Source of the DNA: an uncultured Pelagibacteraceae bacterium
GTDB taxonomy: Bacteria; Pseudomonadota; Alphaproteobacteria; Pelagibacterales; Pelagibacteraceae
Reading direction: 5' to 3'
DNA length: 40,015 nt
NCBI GenBank assembly: GCA_902555665.1
Contig: CACDTF010000009.1
Coordinates: 1 to 40,015, forward strand
Below, piece after piece: positions 9,350 to 17,856 of this stretch. Under the pieces are notes generated by a model. The model made no database searches and was not told the DNA's origin. It saw only the letters and a program-made list of their open reading frames with translations. Position numbers and translations under genes: made by a program. Positions within the stretch are counted from its first letter, which is position 1. Each line of letters starts with the position of its first letter.

Positions 9350-10494
9350 TATTTTTCTTTAATAGCTATTTTTTTATTATACCAATTCATAAATATTGAA
9401 ATTGATATACTTAAAGATAGATATGTTAACATTGTTATCGAAACAATTTCTATCGCTCTACCTGTTTGCATTAATGCAGTTCCTGCAAATACTAGAACTA
9501 AATCAGGATAAGCAATCGCAGCTGCGAGTGATGAGTTTTTAGTTAAGTTTAAATATTGATTTGTAGTAGGAGGAATTATAATCCTTAAAGCTTGAGGCAT
9601 TATAACAAGTTTTAACACTTGATTTGGAGTTAATCCTATAGAGGCCGCAGCTTCTTTTTGACCTTTACTTACACCCTGAACACCTGCTCGAACACATTCG
9701 GCAATAAAAGTTGCTGTATATAGTGATAAAGCTAAAGCAAGAGATATTAATTCAGGTGGTAATTTTATTCCTCCTTCATAGGTGAAACCAGATTGAGACA
9801 ATTGTTTAATTACAGGTATTTCAACTGAAGCATCAACACCTCCTATTAAAAAACTTAAAATTGGTAAAATTAATAAAAGACCTATTGAAATTGATAGAAC
9901 TGGTGTTTGTATACCATCGTTCTCTTGTTTTTTTCTTGCATAAATTCTTACAAAAATAATTGAAATTATTGCAGCAATTATTGAATAAATAAAAATATCT
10001 AAATTATTCCAAACAAAAGCTGGAACAAAAAAACCTTTTATTGTTAGAAAAAAAACCCCAAACATAGGCTCAGTATCTTGAGGCAATGGCAATGCTCTTA
10101 AAGCGGCAAAATACCAAAAAAATATTTGTAATAATAAAGGAATATTTCTAAAAAATTCTACGTAAACTCCAGCGGTTCTATTTATTAGATAGTTGTTTGA
10201 TAATCTTGCAATTCCAACAACCACTCCGATAATAGTTGCAAATATAATTCCTATAACAGAAACTAAAATAGTATTTAATAAACCAACAAGATATGCTCTA
10301 AAATATGAGTGAGAACCATCAAATTCAATTAATGAAAATTGTACATCAAAAGAGGACTCTTGAGATAAAAAACCATACCCAAAAGTAATTCCCCTATTCT
10401 CCATATTAACTTGAGCGTTATAGGAAAAAAATCCGAATATTAGAATTACAACTAGAAGTGTAAGTAATTGGGGTAATATTTTTTTAATATTCAC
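9349..10494 (-). CDS. aapQ: General L-amino acid ABC transporter, permease subunit AapQ
   Basis: The partner permease of AapM. It has an N-terminal membrane segment (about residues 6-26) and a periplasmic stretch. The transmembrane domain splits around residues 145-250, and the coupling loop ECVRAGVQGVSKGQKEAAAS sits near residue 265. The first codon is GTG at 10494; no upstream ATG fits. The gene begins about 20 bases after the strong hairpin terminator that follows aapJ and has no visible promoter of its own, so it is probably expressed by read-through. That would keep permease levels below the binding protein. Confidence 0.92.
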   Translation of the reverse strand: MNIKKILPQLLTLLVVILIFGFFSYNAQVNMENRGITFGYGFLSQESSFDVQFSLIEFDGSHSYFRAYLVGLLNTILVSVIGIIFATIIGVVVGIARLSNNYLINRTAGVYVEFFRNIPLLLQIFFWYFAALRALPLPQDTEPMFGVFFLTIKGFFVPAFVWNNLDIFIYSIIAAIISIIFVRIYARKKQENDGIQTPVLSISIGLLLILPILSFLIGGVDASVEIPVIKQLSQSGFTYEGGIKLPPELISLALALSLYTATFIAECVRAGVQGVSKGQKEAAASIGLTPNQVLKLVIMPQALRIIIPPTTNQYLNLTKNSSLAAAIAYPDLVLVFAGTALMQTGRAIEIVSITMLTYLSLSISISIFMNWYNKKIAIKEK

Positions 10495-10514
10495 AATAAT
10501 TCAAGACTTATAAA

Positions 10515-10544
10515 AAAAAGGGCTAGAAAAATCTAGCCCTTTTT
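10515..10544 (-). terminator. Strong intrinsic terminator between aapJ and aapQ
   Basis: A 13-bp perfect stem (AAAAAGGGCTAGA with TCTAGCCCTTTTT) and a 4-base loop, ending on the minus strand in a run of eight T. It lies 22 bases after the aapJ stop and upstream of aapQ. It is the strongest terminator structure in the window. Such a site inside an ABC operon typically lets the binding protein be made in excess, with partial read-through into the permease genes; that effect is inferred. Confidence 0.88.
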
Positions 10545-10566
10545 AAGTTTTATTTAAAGATCTAAA

Positions 10567-11607
10567 TTATCTTGCTGGTGGTACATAAAGTATTCCACCT
10601 TTAGTCCATAATTCATTTGGACCTCTATCAGGTAGAATTCCAGTGTCAGCAATATTTCTTTTGTAGCTTTCACCGTAGTTACCAACTTGTTTGATAATTC
10701 TTAAACTCCAGTCATTATCTAAACCTAAAGCAGCTCCTAATTCACCTTCAGCACCAACTAATCTTTTTACAGCTGGATTGTCTGAAGTTTTCATAGAGTC
10801 TGCATTAGCAGAAGTAACACCATACTCTTCAGCTTCAATCATAGTGTTAAGAGACCATCTTACGATATCTTCCCATACAGAATCACCTTGTCTAACAACA
10901 GGGCCTAAAGGCTCTTTTGAAATAGTTTCAGGTAAAACTATGTGGTCATCTGGAGAACTCAATTTAATTCTTTGAGCAGCTAAACCAGACTTATCAGTTG
11001 TATATGTATCACATCTTCCAGCATCATACGCAGCAACAACTTCGTCAGCCTTTTCGAAAGTTACTGGCTCATAAGAAATTCCTTTTGAATTAAAGAAGTC
11101 TCTCATATTAAGCTCAGTTGTTGTTCCTAAGTTTGTACATGCAGAAATACCGTTTTTGAAATCATTCACAGATGAATATCCAGAATTTTTTCTAACCATA
11201 AAACCTTGACCATCATAGAAGTTTACTCCTACGAAAGTAAGTCCGATGTCAGCATCCCTAGAAAGAGTCCAAGTTGTGTTTCTTGATAAGATATCAATCT
11301 CATTAGAAGTTAAAGCAGTAAATCTTTCTTTAGCACTTAGTGGTGTAAACTTAACTTTGTTTGCATCACCTAATACTGCAGCAGCTACCGCTCTACATAC
11401 ATCAACGTCAACACCAGTCCAATTTCCTGCAGCATCAGCATTAGAAAATCCTGGAAGACCTTGAGATACTCCACATCTTACAAAACCCTTCTTTTGAGTG
11501 TTTTTAAGTGTTTTAGATTTTTTAGCAGCCATAGTTTCTGTTGTAAAAGTAAACAACACTGCAACCATAGCAACTAAAGAAGTTAATTGTTTTAAGTATT
11601 TAAACAT
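10567..11607 (-). CDS. aapJ: General L-amino acid ABC transporter, periplasmic binding protein
   Basis: AapJ captures a broad range of L-amino acids in the periplasm. A signal peptide (basic MFKYLK, hydrophobic core to about residue 22, cleavage near TMAA at 25-28) precedes a family 3 solute-binding protein. GFVRCGVSQGLPGFS, the WTGVDVDVCRAVAAAVLG strand and SRNTTWTLSRD are typical of AapJ/YhdW; 346 residues is normal. Base composition is clearly less AT-rich than its neighbours, with regular codons, and a good Shine-Dalgarno AAAGGA stands 6 bases before the ATG. These signs suggest high expression, as is usual for SAR11 binding proteins. It is the first gene of aapJ-Q-M-P. Confidence 0.95.
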   Translation of the reverse strand: MFKYLKQLTSLVAMVAVLFTFTTETMAAKKSKTLKNTQKKGFVRCGVSQGLPGFSNADAAGNWTGVDVDVCRAVAAAVLGDANKVKFTPLSAKERFTALTSNEIDILSRNTTWTLSRDADIGLTFVGVNFYDGQGFMVRKNSGYSSVNDFKNGISACTNLGTTTELNMRDFFNSKGISYEPVTFEKADEVVAAYDAGRCDTYTTDKSGLAAQRIKLSSPDDHIVLPETISKEPLGPVVRQGDSVWEDIVRWSLNTMIEAEEYGVTSANADSMKTSDNPAVKRLVGAEGELGAALGLDNDWSLRIIKQVGNYGESYKRNIADTGILPDRGPNELWTKGGILYVPPAR

Positions 11608-11645
11608 TATTCTTCCTTTATGTTATTTTTATTTGTTAACAAATA

Positions 11646-11701
11646 ATTCAAAATTACTTTTGAATATTCTTAATTTAAGCATGTAAGAAATTACTGTTCA
11701 A
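11646..11701 (-). promoter_or_regulatory. Candidate aapJ promoter and leader hairpin
   Basis: On the minus strand TTGAAC (11696-11701) and TTAAAT (11673-11678) are separated by 17 bases, a -35/-10 pair matching consensus at four of six positions each. Directly after the predicted start of transcription is an 8-bp perfect inverted repeat, ATTCAAAA and TTTTGAAT, with loop TTAC (11646-11665). It could be an operator or a 5'-leader hairpin. The ribosome-binding site AAAGGA at 11614-11619 supports the ATG at 11607. The DNA is so AT-rich that promoter matches can arise by chance. Confidence 0.35.
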
Positions 11702-11784
11702 GGAAAAATAATAAAAAAAACAAGTTCAATATTAAATCACGTCAAGCTAAATATTAAATTATTATTTGCTAAAAATATGAGAAA

Positions 11785-11861
11785 TGGCGCGCCCTGAAGG
11801 ATTCGAACCTACGACCCTCGGTTTAGAAAACCGATGCTCTATCCAGCTGAGCTAAGGGCGC
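11785..11861 (-). tRNA. tRNA-Arg (anticodon TCT)
   Basis: On the minus strand the acceptor stem GCGCCCT pairs with AGGGCGC, followed by discriminator G and encoded CCA (11785-11787). The anticodon loop TTTCTAA in a TCGGT/ACCGA stem reads TCT, decoding AGA, the dominant Arg codon in these genes. The T loop TTCGAAT is intact. It starts 28 bases after the trkH stop on the same strand, so it could be processed from the trk transcript or have its own promoter inside trkH. Confidence 0.97.
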
Positions 11862-11889
11862 AAAATTTATTGATATATATAATACTTAA

Positions 11890-13296
11890 TTAATTTTTAA
11901 AAAGAAATTTTTTAGCTATTAATAATAAAGATAAAAGTTCAACCCTACCGATTATCATAAAAAAAATAAGAAAATATTTGGTTAAAAAGTGTAAACTTTG
12001 AAAATCAAAATCCGATACACCATAAGCTGAAGAATTAACTGTATTCATTAAGGTCAATACAGCTAATTTAAATGAATATTCAAACTGAATATTAGATAAG
12101 GACAATAATATAGTTAAGGAAAAAAGAGAAATAACAAAAATTATTATAGTTAAAAAATATTTATTTATATCTTTTGCATCAAAATTAATTTTAGAAAAAA
12201 CCAGTTTATTCATAAATACATTTTTTGGTCTACTAAAAGAAAGAATTTGATTAATAGAATATTTAGTCAAAGAATATATTTTCAAAAATCTTAATCCTGA
12301 GCTTGTAGAAAAAAAGGATCCTCCAACAATTACAAGCAAGATATATATAAAGTTTAAATGAGTTTGATCAACTTCGAGTGAAATACCTATATTTGAAATA
12401 CTACTCACTAAAGATAAAAAACTAAATGTAAAATTAGTGTCATAACTAAAGAAAACAAAAAATATGCTTACAACAAAAATAAAATATAAAAATAAATGAA
12501 TATCTTCATAAAAAAAATTTAAATTTTTATTTCTTAGAAAAATTAAATTATATGTAAAAAAAATACTAAAAAAAGAAATCAACATCAAAAAAGAAAATAT
12601 AATTACCTGAAAATCATTTATTAAAATCGAAGAAAGATTATTCACAGGTAGAAAACCACCCGATGAAATTATTGTCATTGCTAAATTCAGTGAGTTAAAT
12701 GATCTTATACCAAGTATGTTTAAAATAATAAAAATTGATACTGTTAACCCTGAATATAGTAAAAGAATTTTTATTGATTGTTTTAAAATCTCTGCAGAAT
12801 TAAAAGATAAAAAATTTGTTAAAGATTTTTTTAAACTTTGATCATAAATATCTATTAAAAAAATAATAGAATATAAAAAATATAACCCACCTATCCATTG
12901 TATTGATGATCTCCATAAAATTAAGCCTTGATCAATATGTTTAATATTTTCAAAGATAGTAAAACCTGTTGAAGTAAATCCAGAAACAGCTTCAAAAAAA
13001 GAATTTAAAAAAGATAAATTATAAATACTAAAATAAAAAGGTATTGATAAAATTAATGGCATTAAAAAATATCCTAATAAAACAGTCAATATTTTTTCAA
13101 ATATTGTAGGTTTTTTTTGATTAATTTTAATTTTGTAAAAAGTTATTCCAATGATCACTGAAATAATTAAGCTAAAATAATATGTGTTTAGATTAAGATA
13201 TAAATTAAAATAATAAGAATAAATAATATTAAAAAAAGAAAAAATAGATATTAATATAAAAAAGAAACTTAAATACTTTACTCTAAAAAATGACAT
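11890..13296 (-). CDS. trkH: Trk-type potassium uptake membrane subunit
   Basis: TrkH is the K+ translocating inner-membrane subunit. The 468-residue protein is almost wholly hydrophobic and contains the four filter regions of the superfamily: VSGFTSTGFT (104-113), ISSGGFLPVNN (about 210-220), VSSISNIGIS and NTVNSSAYGVSD. LWRSSIQWIGG after the first filter is diagnostic. The third and fourth filters are divergent, but a glycine is retained in each. It lies four bases after trkA, the regulatory subunit, and is the last protein gene of ntrY-ntrX-trkA-trkH. Confidence 0.9.
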   Translation of the reverse strand: MSFFRVKYLSFFFILISIFSFFNIIYSYYFNLYLNLNTYYFSLIISVIIGITFYKIKINQKKPTIFEKILTVLLGYFLMPLILSIPFYFSIYNLSFLNSFFEAVSGFTSTGFTIFENIKHIDQGLILWRSSIQWIGGLYFLYSIIFLIDIYDQSLKKSLTNFLSFNSAEILKQSIKILLLYSGLTVSIFIILNILGIRSFNSLNLAMTIISSGGFLPVNNLSSILINDFQVIIFSFLMLISFFSIFFTYNLIFLRNKNLNFFYEDIHLFLYFIFVVSIFFVFFSYDTNFTFSFLSLVSSISNIGISLEVDQTHLNFIYILLVIVGGSFFSTSSGLRFLKIYSLTKYSINQILSFSRPKNVFMNKLVFSKINFDAKDINKYFLTIIIFVISLFSLTILLSLSNIQFEYSFKLAVLTLMNTVNSSAYGVSDFDFQSLHFLTKYFLIFFMIIGRVELLSLLLIAKKFLFKN

Positions 13297-13300
13297 TTAA

Positions 13301-14692
13301 TTAAATAGAACTAATTCTAAATATATTTTCTACTACAGAAATTGATTCTTTCTTTGCTAAAAAAACAACCTTATCCTCTTTTTGAAATACAAAATTTGAT
13401 CTAGGTATTATAACTTTATTTTCTCTTAGGATCGCTCCAATTCTTATCTCATCTGGCAAATTTGAATTTTTTAATTCTTTATTAATAAGCTCAGACGTTT
13501 CTATAATTTCAGCTTCAATTACTTCATATTCACCATTCATAATAGTGTAAGCTGTTTCAATTGTGCCTTTATGAATATGTTTTAAAATACTTGAAACTGT
13601 ATTCATTCTTGGATCAATAAGGTCATCAATTTTTAAAGAGTTTTGTAATAAAGAATAATTAGGCTTATTAATTAAAGCCATTGTTCTTTTGTCGTATACA
13701 TCTTTTTCATCTTTTGCAAATTTTTCAACAAGAACACTTACCATCAAATTATCTTCATCATCATTTGTTAAAGCAAGAACTGTTTCCGCTTCTTGTAAAT
13801 TAGCCTCCACAAGAACTTCCTCATCTAAAGCATCTCCATTAATAACAATTGTATTATTTAATTCACTAGCAAGGAATTCAGCTCTTTCTTTGTTTTTTTC
13901 AATAATTTTAACTCTTGCAGCATCCAAAGTTTCTTCAATGTTTTTGGCCAAATTAAAACCTATGTTACCACCACCTACAATTAAAATATTTTTAGATACT
14001 TTTTCATCATGTCCAAAAACTTCTAAAGTATCTGACATTTGTGATGAATTTATTATCACATAAATTTTATCATTTTTTCTTACATCGTCATTTTTCTTTG
14101 GAATAAAAAATTTTTCATCTCTTATTATTCCAATAATGTTTGCATCTAAATTAGGATGTTTTTTCGTCAAATCATTTAGCTTGATGTTAATTAATTTGCA
14201 ATTTTCATTAATTAAAATTTCTAATAATCTAATTTTATTATCTGCAAATGGAACACTATCTAATGCTCCCGGAGCCTCAAGTTTTCTTTGTATTGATTTA
14301 GCAATTTCAATCTCTGGTGAAATGATGACATCTATTGGGAGATGTTCTTTATTATACACTCTTGTAAATTTTGGGTTTAGATAATCTTGAGATCTTATTC
14401 TAGCTATTTTTTTTGGGATTTTAAAAATTGAAAAAGCTATTTGACAAATAAGCATGTTAATTTCATCGTTTCTAGTGACTGCTATGATCATGTCAGTCTC
14501 TGCCGCGTTAGCTTTTTCTAATATTGAAGGATAAGTTCCTTTACCTACTATAGCTTTAACGTCTAAAGCATCATCGATTTTTTGAATATCTTCACTTGAT
14601 GGGTCAATTACAGTTATAGAATGACCTTGTTCACTTAATTGTTTAGCTATAGTGAACCCAACTCTTCCAGCTCCACAGATTATTATATTCAT
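13301..14692 (-). CDS. trkA: Trk potassium uptake regulatory NAD-binding subunit
   Basis: TrkA binds TrkH on the cytoplasmic face and gates K+ uptake in response to NAD(H)/nucleotides. It shows the duplicated RCK layout: Rossmann domain with GAGRVG at residues 7-12, a TrkA-C domain, a second Rossmann domain with GGGNIG near residue 238, and a second TrkA-C domain. The 463 residues match the full two-repeat family. Its ATG directly abuts the ntrX stop codon, and trkH follows 4 bases later. The ntrYX-trkAH order is a common alphaproteobacterial arrangement. Confidence 0.95.
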   Translation of the reverse strand: MNIIICGAGRVGFTIAKQLSEQGHSITVIDPSSEDIQKIDDALDVKAIVGKGTYPSILEKANAAETDMIIAVTRNDEINMLICQIAFSIFKIPKKIARIRSQDYLNPKFTRVYNKEHLPIDVIISPEIEIAKSIQRKLEAPGALDSVPFADNKIRLLEILINENCKLINIKLNDLTKKHPNLDANIIGIIRDEKFFIPKKNDDVRKNDKIYVIINSSQMSDTLEVFGHDEKVSKNILIVGGGNIGFNLAKNIEETLDAARVKIIEKNKERAEFLASELNNTIVINGDALDEEVLVEANLQEAETVLALTNDDEDNLMVSVLVEKFAKDEKDVYDKRTMALINKPNYSLLQNSLKIDDLIDPRMNTVSSILKHIHKGTIETAYTIMNGEYEVIEAEIIETSELINKELKNSNLPDEIRIGAILRENKVIIPRSNFVFQKEDKVVFLAKKESISVVENIFRISSI

Positions 14693-16048
14693 TTAATTAA
14701 ATTCTTTGATGCCCAAACCTTTTAATTTTCTATGTAATGCACTTCTTTCCATTCCAACAAAATTAGCTGTTTTAGAAATATTTCCATTAAATTTTTTTAA
14801 CTGAATAGTTAAATACTCCTTTTCAAACTTTTCTCTAGCCTCTTTTAATGGCACAGAAAGGCTATTTTCAGCTAATTGATCATCAAAATTTGTATTTTTT
14901 AAAGATTCCTTAATAATATTTGAAATTTTATCTTTTGAGTCTGGTTGTAATATTGCAATTCTCTCTATTAAATTTCTTAACTCTCTTACGTTACCGTGCC
15001 AATTATGATTGAGAATGTAACTATTATTTTCATCTATATCTAATTCTTTAATTTTATAATTTTCAGATATTTTTTTTGAAAAATAATTAATTAATAAAGG
15101 AATATCTGAAATTCTTTGATTTAATGGTTCAATATTTATTTCAAAAACATTTATTCTATGAAATAAATCTTCTCTAAAATTACCAATTTCTATTTCTTTT
15201 TTTAAATCTTTACTTGATGAACAAATTAATCTTACATCCACACTTACATCATTACTTCCATTTACTCTTTTAAATTTTTGATCTGTTAGGACTCTTAATA
15301 TTTTAGACTGTATATCCAGTGGTATTTCTGAAACTTGATCAATTAGAAGAGTTCCTTTATTAGCTTTTTCAAGCGCGCCATATGAGATAGAGCCATTTTC
15401 TTTTTCTTCACCAAATAATTCTAATTCATACTTGTTGATATCTAGTAAAGCACCATTTAAGACAATAAATGGATTTTTGCTTCTAGCAGATGCTTTATGG
15501 ATTTTTCTAGCAATTAATTCTTTTCCTGAACCTGAAGGTCCACTTATAAATACCCTACTTTCAGTTACTGATATTTTTTTAATTTGATCAATTATATTTA
15601 CAATATTTTTACTGTTTCCTATTAATTCATAAGATGAAAATAATTTACTTTCATATTCTTTATTTTGTTTTTTTAAATTAAAGTTTTCAACTGCTCTTTT
15701 AACAAAGTTAAGTAATCTTTCTTGATCAAATGGTTTTTCTATAAATTCAAATGCTCCGTGCTGCAAAGATTTTACAGCCATTTCAATGTTTGCATGACCA
15801 GAAATAATTATAACAGGAGTATCTTCATTTTTAGATTTAATATGTGAAAGAAGCTCAATACCATCGTTATCTCCCTTATCTAATTTAACATCAAGAATTG
15901 CAACATCAGGTAATTTTTTATCTATTTCTGCAAGTGCTTGATTATAATTTGCAGCTGATCTAGTTTTATAACCAGCATCTATAATTAATTCATTAATTAT
16001 ATTTCTGATATCAGCGTTATCATCTACAATTAAAATTTCTTCACTCAT
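14693..16048 (-). CDS. ntrX: NtrX-type response regulator with degenerate AAA+ domain
   Basis: The partner of NtrY. The receiver domain (1-120) is intact: acidic pair D9-D10, phospho-acceptor D53 in VAILDVKL and K105 in EKPFD. The central AAA+ domain keeps Walker A GPSGSGKE (170-177) and the arginine region FREDLFHRIN. However, the sigma-54 contact motif GAFTGA is absent from its usual place after LFGEE, and Walker B reads LLIDQ (234-238), with Gln where the catalytic Glu should be. The C-terminal Fis-type helix-turn-helix (about 410-450) is typical. It probably acts as a DNA-binding regulator that does not activate sigma-54 polymerase. It follows ntrY by 2 bases and abuts trkA. Confidence 0.92.
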   Translation of the reverse strand: MSEEILIVDDNADIRNIINELIIDAGYKTRSAANYNQALAEIDKKLPDVAILDVKLDKGDNDGIELLSHIKSKNEDTPVIIISGHANIEMAVKSLQHGAFEFIEKPFDQERLLNFVKRAVENFNLKKQNKEYESKLFSSYELIGNSKNIVNIIDQIKKISVTESRVFISGPSGSGKELIARKIHKASARSKNPFIVLNGALLDINKYELELFGEEKENGSISYGALEKANKGTLLIDQVSEIPLDIQSKILRVLTDQKFKRVNGSNDVSVDVRLICSSSKDLKKEIEIGNFREDLFHRINVFEINIEPLNQRISDIPLLINYFSKKISENYKIKELDIDENNSYILNHNWHGNVRELRNLIERIAILQPDSKDKISNIIKESLKNTNFDDQLAENSLSVPLKEAREKFEKEYLTIQLKKFNGNISKTANFVGMERSALHRKLKGLGIKEFN

Positions 16049-16050
16049 TA

Positions 16051-17832
16051 TTATTTTAAAAATGTAATATTAATTTTTGCACCATTTTGAATTGGTATAA
16101 AGTCTATTTTTCCATTGTGATCATTAATTATTTTGTTAACTATTGATAATCCTAAACCTGTTCCATTTTTCTTAGTTGTGAAATACGGATTAAGTATATC
16201 TTTAATATTATTTTTTAATTCACTAAAACCAACACCATTGTCTTCTAAAGTTACTTTTATGTGGCTATCATCCTCTGTAAGTTCAATAGTAATTTTTTTG
16301 CTGAAATTGTTGTTGTTTTGAGCTTTTTGATTGATACTTTCTATAGAATTTTTAATCAAATTTAAAAATACTCTACTTATTTGCTCTTTATCGCTCTCTA
16401 ACATAATTTTTTCAAAATTTTTTTCAAAAGTAATTTCAATAGAATTATCTAGTTCTTTTAGCAAATTTATATTTTCATTAATTAAATTTACTAAATTATT
16501 TTCTCTAAAAATAGGTTTTGGCATTCTTGCAAAGTCAGAAAATTCATTAACTAATTTTTCAATTTGTCTAATTTGGTTATTTATAATTTTTAAATTTTCT
16601 TTAAAGTTTTCAGTTTCATTTTCATCTAATTGTTTAGAATATTTATTTTTTAATCTATCTATAGTTAATTGAATTGGTGTAAGTGGATTTTTAATTTCAT
16701 GAGCAAGTTTTCTAGCTAAACTTCCCCATGCCTCATGTCTTTCATTGATAATTAGTTTTTCTTGCTGGCTTTTCAACCTATCTATCATCAAGTTGAAATT
16801 TTTATTTAAAGTTTCTAAATCTTTATCAGTTTTGACTTCAGGGACTTTTGCATTAAAATTTCCTTGTCCAATTGATGTTGATGCAAGAATTAAATTATTT
16901 ATTGACCTAAAAAACCTAGATGAAAATCTGATTGCGATAGATATAGAGACGAATAATAAAACACTAACAAGTATAATATAAATAATAGCAAATGAGATTT
17001 TAATACCAGTACTTTTTTCCTCAACTGTATAGTAAAAATTAATGGCTTCTTCAGATTCAGTTAAATACCTTGAAATATCTTTATCCAAATATTTAACAAC
17101 ATATAAAAATCTATCTTCAAAATTTTGCAGTCTCATTATCGCAGCAGAAATATTTTCAGGTGCATTAATAATCTTTAAAGGACGATCATCATCTAAAACT
17201 AAATTTAAAGCTCTGTCAACTGGAGGGACATATGGCTGATCATCGTTTAAAGTTGAAAATAATAGTTTTTTATTAATATCAATAATATGAATCTCATCAA
17301 CATCTCTTATCAATTTTTGTGTATTTAAAAATCTCTTATATTCATTTTGATCATCATTTAAAAATTTTTTACTTTTATTCGTATCAAAAGCTATCAAAAC
17401 AATATCAGATTGAATTTTATTTCTAATTTCTTCAACATAATTCCTTGCTAACTCATAAGAGTTGTTGACTACTGTTGTAACTTTTTTGTCAAAATACTTC
17501 TCTAAAGCAAACGAAAATAAAAAGAGTGAAAATATTGAAATTAATACTGATGGAATTAAAGTAAATAAACCAAAATATGTGATATATTTTTTATTTGATT
17601 TTAAACCATCTTTATCGATATCATTTTTAATTGCACTATTAATTTCGATAAAAATAAAAACAAAAAGTGCTATTAAAAGAACAATGTTTAAAACTAATAA
17701 TATTTGTAAATTTCGATCTGTTAATTCAATAAATCCTTTATCTATAAAAGTTAAAAAGGTTAAAAAACCTATCGATAATGTGATAATAAATAATATTATT
17801 AGATATATATTTTTTTTAATAAATTCGTACAT
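16051..17832 (-). CDS. ntrY: NtrY-type membrane sensor histidine kinase
   Basis: This kinase phosphorylates NtrX. Membrane segments are at about 8-29, 43-65 and 85-112, followed by a periplasmic region of about 160 residues, a fourth segment near 277-301 and a HAMP domain (about 302-355). The kinase core is complete: H-box ARKLAHEIKNPLTPIQL, N-box NLIKNSIESI, DNGVGF and GTGLGLSI. The HAMP runs straight into the H-box with no PAS domain between, unlike most NtrY proteins, which accounts for the 593-residue length against about 750. It is the first gene of ntrYX-trkAH, only 24 bases from the divergent ispDF. Confidence 0.92.
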   Translation of the reverse strand: MYEFIKKNIYLIILFIITLSIGFLTFLTFIDKGFIELTDRNLQILLVLNIVLLIALFVFIFIEINSAIKNDIDKDGLKSNKKYITYFGLFTLIPSVLISIFSLFLFSFALEKYFDKKVTTVVNNSYELARNYVEEIRNKIQSDIVLIAFDTNKSKKFLNDDQNEYKRFLNTQKLIRDVDEIHIIDINKKLLFSTLNDDQPYVPPVDRALNLVLDDDRPLKIINAPENISAAIMRLQNFEDRFLYVVKYLDKDISRYLTESEEAINFYYTVEEKSTGIKISFAIIYIILVSVLLFVSISIAIRFSSRFFRSINNLILASTSIGQGNFNAKVPEVKTDKDLETLNKNFNLMIDRLKSQQEKLIINERHEAWGSLARKLAHEIKNPLTPIQLTIDRLKNKYSKQLDENETENFKENLKIINNQIRQIEKLVNEFSDFARMPKPIFRENNLVNLINENINLLKELDNSIEITFEKNFEKIMLESDKEQISRVFLNLIKNSIESINQKAQNNNNFSKKITIELTEDDSHIKVTLEDNGVGFSELKNNIKDILNPYFTTKKNGTGLGLSIVNKIINDHNGKIDFIPIQNGAKINITFLK

Positions 17833-17856
17833 TTGAATATAAAAACTACCATATAA

